A stretch of 11,399 bases of DNA, taken from the NCBI GenBank assembly GCA_903903365.1, contig CAIUYS010000095.1, positions 1 through 11,399 on the forward strand, given 5' to 3'. Positions 6,714 to 11,399 of the stretch are shown here, one piece after another. Source of the DNA: an uncultured Methylococcaceae bacterium. GTDB lineage: Bacteria > Pseudomonadota > Gammaproteobacteria > Methylococcales > Methylomonadaceae. Under the pieces are notes generated by a model. The model did no database searches, was not told where the DNA came from, and saw only the letters and a program-made list of their open reading frames with translations. Position 1 is the stretch's first letter; every line of letters begins with the position of its first letter. The position numbers and the translations under genes were made by a program.

Positions 6714-7193
6714 ATGAGTGAAGATCAAAAAGCGATAAGCAGTGACTTAAAGCAAATCAAGGAATCCGGTCTTCGCTTGTTGGCGCGTAGGGAGCATAGC
6801 CAAAAAGAATTACTTAATAAATTGCTGCTAAGAGGCTTTGGCAAGGCTGAAATTCTGGTTGTTATTGATGAGTTTGCCCTGCAAGGTTGGCAGAGCGACT
6901 CTCGCTACGCGGAAAGTTATGCCCGAAGTCGAATTCTAAAAGGCTACGGGCCTGTCTGGATTTCTTATGAGCTTAAGAAAAACGGCATTGAAGCGGTTGA
7001 TCTTGAAGACATTGTTTGCAAAACAGCAGGGAGTTGGCTAGAGCTGCTGGAGCAGGTTTATACCAAAAAATACGGCCATGATTTACGGATTGACCGTAAT
7101 GAGTGGGCCAAACGCAGCCGTTTTTTAATGCAGCGCGGTTTTTCCGGCACAATGATTAGTGCTTTGTTTGATCATTTGACTATTAAATTCTAG
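6714..7193 (+). CDS. recX: Regulatory protein RecX
   Basis: Small cytoplasmic modulator that binds RecA filaments, caps their growth and inhibits ATPase and coprotease activity (known for the family). It has 159 residues, the normal size. The three-repeat helical architecture is visible: repeat 1 around 18-57 with LLARREHSQKELLNKLLLRG, repeat 2 around 60-93 with the hallmark SDSRYAESYARSR and KGYGPVWISYELKKNGI, and repeat 3 around 130-155 with RSRFLMQRGFSGTMI. It sits 26 bp after recA with no hairpin between them, so it is likely cotranscribed; in E. coli a partial terminator separates the pair. The ATG at 6714 has no strong Shine-Dalgarno sequence, consistent with expression well below that of RecA. 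The stop codon TAG overlaps an AGGG motif (7192-7195). Confidence 0.96.
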   Translation: MSEDQKAISSDLKQIKESGLRLLARREHSQKELLNKLLLRGFGKAEILVVIDEFALQGWQSDSRYAESYARSRILKGYGPVWISYELKKNGIEAVDLEDIVCKTAGSWLELLEQVYTKKYGHDLRIDRNEWAKRSRFLMQRGFSGTMISALFDHLTIKF

Positions 7194-7194
7194 G

Positions 7195-7208
7195 GTGCAT
7201 TTTTGCAC
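7195..7208 (+). other. Small stem-loop between recX and alaS
   Basis: GTGCA (7195-7199) and TGCAC (7204-7208) form a 5-bp stem with a TTTT loop, two nt after the recX stop codon. It is too short and lacks a following U-run to be a terminator. It covers the TTG at 7203 that is otherwise spaced well from the AGGG at 7192-7195, so it bears on which alaS start is used. Confidence 0.35.
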
Positions 7209-7232
7209 ACTCTTTTAAAATCACTTAATACC

Positions 7233-9845
7233 ATGAAAAAAATGACTAGCGCCGAGTTGCGCACCGCCTTCCTGGAATTCTTTCATCAGCGTGGGCATTC
7301 CATAGAGCCATCAAGTTCGCTGGTGCCGGGTAATGATCCGACTTTATTATTTACCAATGCGGGAATGGTTCAGTTTAAGGATATGTTTTTAGGCAGGGAA
7401 CAGCGCGATTACAATAAAGCGGTGACCACTCAGCGTTGTGTGAGAGCCGGCGGCAAGCATAATGACCTGGAAAATGTCGGTTATACCGCAAGGCATCACA
7501 CTTTTTTTGAGATGCTGGGTAATTTCAGTTTTGGCGACTATTTTAAAAAAGAGGCCATTCATTATGCCTGGGATTTTTTAACCAAAGAATTGGAAATTCC
7601 TGCCGAGAAATTATGGGTCACCGTTTTTGAAGAGGATGCAGAAGCAGAAAATATCTGGTTGCATGATATCGGTGTTTCACCTGCCCGACTTTCAAAAATA
7701 GGCGCTAAAGATAATTTTTGGTCGATGGGTGATGTGGGGCCTTGTGGTCCTTGTACCGAAATATTTTACGATCACGGTGCGGACATTCCCGGCGGCCCTC
7801 CCGGGACGCCTGAAGAAGATGGCGATAGATATATCGAAGTCTGGAATCTGGTGTTTATGCAATATGACCGCGCCGCAGATGGCACCTTAACGCCACTGCC
7901 TAAACCGTCGGTTGATACCGGTATGGGTCTGGAGCGGATTAGTGCGGTATTGCAGGGCGTGCATAATAATTATGAAATTGATTTATTTCAAGCGGTTTTA
8001 AAAGCGGCTGCTCAATTGGTTGGCACGACTGATTTAACCCAAAGTTCCTTACGCGTTATTGCCGATCATATTCGTTCTTGTGCCTTTCTGGTCGCGGATG
8101 GGGTCATGCCCTCCAATGAGGGCAGAGGTTATGTCGTGCGTCGTATTATTCGACGCGCTATTCGACATGGCTACCGTTTGGGTATTCAGGGTGTTTTCTT
8201 TTATAAACTGGTTGCGCCATTGGTTGAGGAGATGGGCGATGCTTTTCCTGAACTTAAAGCGGCGCAAGCACAAGTTGAACGGGTTCTAAAAAAAGAAGAA
8301 GAGCGTTTTACTGAAACCCTAACCCAAGGCATGAAGATTCTGGAAGCGTGTGTCGCCAAGATGCAAGGTTCTGTCATACCGGGCGAAACAGTATTTCAGC
8401 TTTATGATACTTATGGTTTTCCGGTCGATTTAACCGCTGATTTTGCGCGTGAAAATAATCTGACAGTTGATCATGCCGGTTTTGAAATGGCCATGTCGGC
8501 ACAACGCGACAGAGCCCGTTCGGCCAGTAGTTTTAGTGCTGAATACAGTCAGGAAATACAGCTGGATAGTCAGACTGAATTTACCGGTTATGATAATCTG
8601 GAAGACCACGTTCATATCGTTGCTTTGTATAATCAAGGTCAGCCCGTAGACACTTTGCAAGCGGGTGAAGAAGGTTTGGTGGTGTTGGATAAAACACCTT
8701 TTTATGCGGAGTCCGGTGGTCAGATTGGCGATTGTGGGCAAATTATTGCAGCGGGCGCTGTGTTTGAAGTGACGGATACCCAAAAGCAGGGCGGTAATCT
8801 GTTTTTACATCAAGGCAAGTTACTTTCGGGTGCGTTGAGCAAGGGTCAGCACTGTGATGCAAAAGTCAGTGCTGCAGACAGAAAAGCCACTGAATTAAAT
8901 CATTCGGCGACGCATTTATTACATGCCGCGTTAAGGCAGACTTTAGGTGAACATGTGACTCAAAAAGGCTCACTGGTTAATACCGAGCGTTTGCGTTTTG
9001 ACTTTTCACATTTTGAACCGGTTACCCCTGATCAAATTTCCACTCTTGAGCGCTTGGTGAATGAGCAGATTCGTTTAAATAATCCGGTTACTGCACAAGT
9101 TATGGCTAAAGATTTGGCGGTACAAGCCGGTGCCATGGCGTTGTTTGGCGAAAAATACGGTGCTGAAGTCAGGGTTTTAAAAATGGGCGAGTTTTCTACC
9201 GAGCTTTGCGGCGGTACGCACGTTGAGCGGGCAGGGGATATTGGCTGTTTTAAAATAATCAGTGAAACCGGTGTTGCCGCCGGTGTTAGACGTATCGAAG
9301 CGGTCACTGGCAGTCAGTGTATCGACTGGATAGCCGGTCGTGATAAAGCCTTGACCAGTATTGCCGGTTTATTAAAAAGCTCACCTGAAAAAGCTGCTGA
9401 AAAAGTAGAGCAACTGCTGGAAAAAACCCGATCACTGGAAAAGCAACTGGAACGTCTTAATTCTAAACTGGCCAGTTCAGCCGGTGGCGAACTGAGCGCC
9501 CAGGCTGTTGATGTGGCCGGCGTGAAAGTACTGGCGGTTAAACTCGATGATGTTGATACTAAATCCTTGCGTGAACTGGCCGACCAACTAAAAAACAAGC
9601 TCGGCCGTTGTGCCATTGTTCTGGCGGTTGTAGAAGGTGATAAAGTCAGTTTAATTGCCGTTGTTTCCAAAGATCTTTTAGGACAGATAAAAGCCGGTGA
9701 ACTGGTTAATTTTGTAGCTACTCAAGTCGGTGGCAAAGGCGGCGGCAAACCTGATTTGGCAATGGCTGGCGGTAATGATCCGGCTGGTTTGGCGGCCGCG
9801 TTAGCGGGTGTTTCGGTTTGGGTTCAAGCGCAATTGGGCGCGTAA
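7233..9845 (+). CDS. alaS: Alanine--tRNA ligase
   Basis: Class II aminoacyl-tRNA synthetase that charges tRNA-Ala and hydrolyses mischarged Ser- and Gly-tRNA-Ala. From this start it has 870 residues (E. coli 876). The catalytic domain shows SSSLVPGNDPTLLFTNAGM, TARHHTFFEMLGNFSFGDYF (motif 2 region, about 85-104), GDVGPCGPCTEIFYD, and motif 3 VDTGMGLERIS near 227-237. The editing domain has both zinc-binding halves, H557-x3-H561 (HSATH) and C659GGTH663, offset by 7 from the E. coli positions. A coiled-coil-like linker near 705-735 leads to the C-Ala domain with GGKGGGKPDLAMAGG. Start choice: ATG at 7233 or 7242 gives the family N-terminus (TSAELRTAFLEFF), but neither has a ribosome site. A TTG at 7203 has AGGG seven nt upstream yet adds ten atypical residues and lies in a small stem-loop. 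It is probably cotranscribed with recA-recX. Confidence 0.98.
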   Translation: MKKMTSAELRTAFLEFFHQRGHSIEPSSSLVPGNDPTLLFTNAGMVQFKDMFLGREQRDYNKAVTTQRCVRAGGKHNDLENVGYTARHHTFFEMLGNFSFGDYFKKEAIHYAWDFLTKELEIPAEKLWVTVFEEDAEAENIWLHDIGVSPARLSKIGAKDNFWSMGDVGPCGPCTEIFYDHGADIPGGPPGTPEEDGDRYIEVWNLVFMQYDRAADGTLTPLPKPSVDTGMGLERISAVLQGVHNNYEIDLFQAVLKAAAQLVGTTDLTQSSLRVIADHIRSCAFLVADGVMPSNEGRGYVVRRIIRRAIRHGYRLGIQGVFFYKLVAPLVEEMGDAFPELKAAQAQVERVLKKEEERFTETLTQGMKILEACVAKMQGSVIPGETVFQLYDTYGFPVDLTADFARENNLTVDHAGFEMAMSAQRDRARSASSFSAEYSQEIQLDSQTEFTGYDNLEDHVHIVALYNQGQPVDTLQAGEEGLVVLDKTPFYAESGGQIGDCGQIIAAGAVFEVTDTQKQGGNLFLHQGKLLSGALSKGQHCDAKVSAADRKATELNHSATHLLHAALRQTLGEHVTQKGSLVNTERLRFDFSHFEPVTPDQISTLERLVNEQIRLNNPVTAQVMAKDLAVQAGAMALFGEKYGAEVRVLKMGEFSTELCGGTHVERAGDIGCFKIISETGVAAGVRRIEAVTGSQCIDWIAGRDKALTSIAGLLKSSPEKAAEKVEQLLEKTRSLEKQLERLNSKLASSAGGELSAQAVDVAGVKVLAVKLDDVDTKSLRELADQLKNKLGRCAIVLAVVEGDKVSLIAVVSKDLLGQIKAGELVNFVATQVGGKGGGKPDLAMAGGNDPAGLAAALAGVSVWVQAQLGA

Positions 9846-9862
9846 TAACAAGGTTTTATTGA

Positions 9863-11092
9863 ATGGCACTTTATGTTTATAAATTTGGCGGCACTTCGGT
9901 AGGTTCGGTAGAGCGTATCAAGGCGGTTGCCGAAAAAGTTAAAAAAGCCCAGGATTTGGGCGATCAAATTATTGTGGTTTTGTCCGCCATGAGCGGCGAA
10001 ACCAATCGTTTAATTGCACTGGCAAAAGAAATGCAGGCGCAACCGACGGATCGGGAAATGGATGTTTTAATTTCTACCGGTGAACAGGTGACGGTCGCGC
10101 TATTAAGCATGGCCTTACATCAAATCGGCTGTGATGCCTGCTCTTATACCGGCGCACAGGTAAAAATACTGACCGATAGCAGTTATACCAAGGCGCGGAT
10201 TCGCGAAATTGAAGATGCCAAAATACGTGCCGATCTTGATGCCGGAAAAGTGGTGGTGGTTGCCGGTTTTCAGGGCGTTGATGAGCATGGCAATATTACT
10301 ACCTTGGGTCGCGGCGGCTCGGATACGACCGCTGTTGCTTTAGCGGCGGCATTAAAAGCCGATGAGTGCCATATTTATACCGATGTTGACGGCGTTTACA
10401 CCACTGACCCCCGGGTTGAGCCGAAGGCTCGCAGGCTTGAGCATATTACTTTTGAAGAAATGCTGGAAATGGCCAGCTTGGGTTCAAAGGTTTTGCAGAT
10501 CAGGTCGGTTGAATTTGCCGGAAAATATAACGTTGCCTTACGCGTGTTATCTTCATTTAAAGAAGGCCGTGGCACACTTATTACTTACGAGGAATCACAA
10601 ATGGAAAGTGCTTTAATATCCGGCATTGCTTTTAATCGGGATGAGGCAAAATTAACGATCACCGGAGTACCTGATTTACCGGGCGTTGCTTTTAAAATTC
10701 TGGGTCCTATCGCCGATGCCAATATTGAAGTGGATATGATCGTCCAGAATATTGCCGAGGATGCCACCACTGATTTTACTTTTACGGTACATCGAAACGA
10801 TTATCTACGTGCCAAAGCTATTTTGGATCAAACCAGTATTGAGTTGGGTGCAAGAAAAGTAAAGGGCGATAACAGTCTTGTAAAAGTATCAATCGTTGGT
10901 GTGGGTATGCGTTCCCATGCAGGTATTGCCAGCACCATGTTTAAAACCTTGGCAGATGAAGGTATTAATATTCGAATGATTGCAACATCAGAAATAAAAA
11001 TCTCTGTCGTTGTTGATGAAAAATATATGGAGCTTGCAGTCAGGGCGTTACATGCCGCTTTTGGCTTGGATCAAGTTTCTGAAGAAGCTTAA
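9863..11092 (+). CDS. lysC: Aspartokinase (aspartate kinase), monofunctional, with C-terminal ACT domains
   Basis: Phosphorylates aspartate with ATP to 4-phospho-aspartate, the entry step to lysine, threonine, methionine and diaminopimelate. It has 409 residues, the usual length of the monofunctional class found in Pseudomonas, Bacillus and Corynebacterium. Kinase domain about 1-240: KFGGTSVG at 7-14, STGEQVT at 71-77, GRGGSDTTAV at 149-158, and YTDVDGVYTTDPR at 172-184. The regulatory region (about 262-409) has two ACT domains, the first with GVPDLPGVAFKILGPIADANI and the second with VGVGMRSHAGIASTMF and ATSEIKISVVV, so allosteric feedback by lysine and/or threonine is expected from the family. 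The ATG is preceded by AAGG (9850-9853) at nine-nt spacing, 17 bp after alaS. An internal in-frame start at codon 247 is described separately. Confidence 0.98.
   Translation: MALYVYKFGGTSVGSVERIKAVAEKVKKAQDLGDQIIVVLSAMSGETNRLIALAKEMQAQPTDREMDVLISTGEQVTVALLSMALHQIGCDACSYTGAQVKILTDSSYTKARIREIEDAKIRADLDAGKVVVVAGFQGVDEHGNITTLGRGGSDTTAVALAAALKADECHIYTDVDGVYTTDPRVEPKARRLEHITFEEMLEMASLGSKVLQIRSVEFAGKYNVALRVLSSFKEGRGTLITYEESQMESALISGIAFNRDEAKLTITGVPDLPGVAFKILGPIADANIEVDMIVQNIAEDATTDFTFTVHRNDYLRAKAILDQTSIELGARKVKGDNSLVKVSIVGVGMRSHAGIASTMFKTLADEGINIRMIATSEIKISVVVDEKYMELAVRALHAAFGLDQVSEEA
10589..11092 (+). other. Possible in-frame internal gene: aspartokinase beta subunit from Met247 of lysC
   Basis: GAGG at 10589-10592 lies eight nt before an in-frame ATG at 10601, a better ribosome site than several true starts in this window. 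Translation from it would give a 163-residue protein (MESALISGIAFNRDEAK...) made of the two ACT domains. In Corynebacterium and Bacillus the homologous lysC genes are known to make a separate beta subunit from an equivalent internal start, forming alpha2beta2 enzymes. Use of the site in this organism is inferred. Confidence 0.5.
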
Positions 11093-11356
11093 GTTGCTCT
11101 TGCTTGGCTCCATTATATAGATGCACTGAATTTCGATGTTTGTTTAAAGCGGACTATGTCAATTTATGCGTACTTACAAAGACAAAATCTTTCTGACTAG
11201 CTATAATAATTCTGGCAGGGCTTTTTTATAGGCATTAGCCATTAAATCTGCTGATCAGTTAATCAATATTCTGGCGTTTATAAAACAAAGTAACAATTGT
11301 TTTTAGGATATTATTAAATCAGTTTAATTCATTAATAACGCTAAGGTGATAGTGAT
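11093..11356. other. Gene-free region after lysC, with leader of the next gene
   Basis: About 264 bp in which I find no coding frame, tRNA or convincing terminator. A weak AAAGA/TCTTT stem (11178-11192) is AT-only. In many relatives lysC is followed closely by csrA; here no CsrA-like start (MLILTRR) is present before the window ends. A promoter sits near the middle, leaving a leader of about 140 nt before the next gene. Confidence 0.6.
11179..11207 (+). promoter_or_regulatory. Candidate sigma70 promoter for the gene starting at 11357
   Basis: A perfect TATAAT (11202-11207) is preceded at the ideal 17-bp spacing by AAGACA (11179-11184), four of six matches to TTGACA. Transcription would start near 11213-11215. 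This is the best-formed core promoter in the window and suggests that the gene at 11357 is expressed separately from lysC. Confidence 0.5.
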
Positions 11357-11399
11357 ATGTCTGACATAGTAGGTAATGCAGCCGGTGAAATTTGGAAAT
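11357..11399 (+). CDS. 5' end of a gene, possibly a small winged-helix (DUF2582-like) protein
   Basis: Only 14 codons are visible (MSDIVGNAAGEIWK) before the window ends. The ATG has a strong ribosome site, AAGGTG at 11343-11348 with eight-nt spacing, and a good promoter further upstream, so it is very likely a real gene. The opening pattern, a short polar start followed by AAGEIWK, resembles the small winged helix-turn-helix proteins of the DUF2582 type, whose first helix has a G-x-[IV]-W motif. With so few residues this is a suggestion only. It is not CsrA, which would be expected after lysC in many Gammaproteobacteria. Confidence 0.55.
   Translation, partial: MSDIVGNAAGEIWK

Noticed and set aside
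8430..8783. 117-codon minus-strand frame, and others at 9032-9307 and 9314-9670
   Set aside because: All lie inside alaS, antisense to conserved domains; their composition looks like a shadow of the real gene.
11093..11356. tRNA or csrA after lysC
   Set aside because: I could not fold a cloverleaf or find a CCA-type end, and no CsrA-like coding start is present in this stretch.

Overview
The window is a housekeeping stretch of a gammaproteobacterial chromosome. The gene order recA-recX-alaS-lysC on one strand is typical of Gammaproteobacteria, and RecA and PpsA match the E. coli proteins closely, largely with shared residue numbering. Moderate GC, a type III pantothenate kinase fused by overlap to birA, and short mobile-looking repeats between genes would fit a methanotroph-like lineage (Methylococcales). 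That lineage guess comes from general familiarity, not from a search.

Layout: (1) 1-2211, minus strand: ppsA (PEP synthase), cut by the left edge so that roughly the last 55-65 residues, including the expected catalytic Cys, are missing. (2) 2212-2653: a divergent intergenic region with a perfect TATAAT hexamer and a perfect 28-bp inverted repeat that would lie in the birA leader. (3) 2654-4446, plus strand: birA and coaX overlapping by 4 bp; both act in vitamin-cofactor metabolism (biotin attachment, first step of CoA synthesis). (4) 4447-4755: about 300 bp without a gene, holding a second, different repeat made of 9-10-nt ATCCGTG-like units. (5) 4756-5568: a lipoprotein with a proline/glutamate-rich linker, four APEQ repeats and a C-terminal TPR-like domain. 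(6) 5656-11092: recA, recX, alaS and lysC with gaps of 26, 39 and 17 bp and no visible terminator between them, so probably one transcription unit that can also be read from the recA promoter. (7) 11093-11356: a gene-free region with a good sigma70-type promoter, followed by the first 14 codons of a gene that resembles a small winged-helix protein.

Functionally, RecA (recombination, SOS) is paired with its modulator RecX. AlaS charges tRNA-Ala. LysC starts the aspartate-family amino acid pathway and carries a well-formed internal start that could yield a separate regulatory subunit. PpsA makes PEP from pyruvate. I see no phage, insertion sequence, CRISPR array, toxin-antitoxin or defence system here. 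The items most worth a second look are the two intergenic repeats, the recA control region (no canonical LexA box, but a dyad at the predicted start of transcription), and the internal lysC start.
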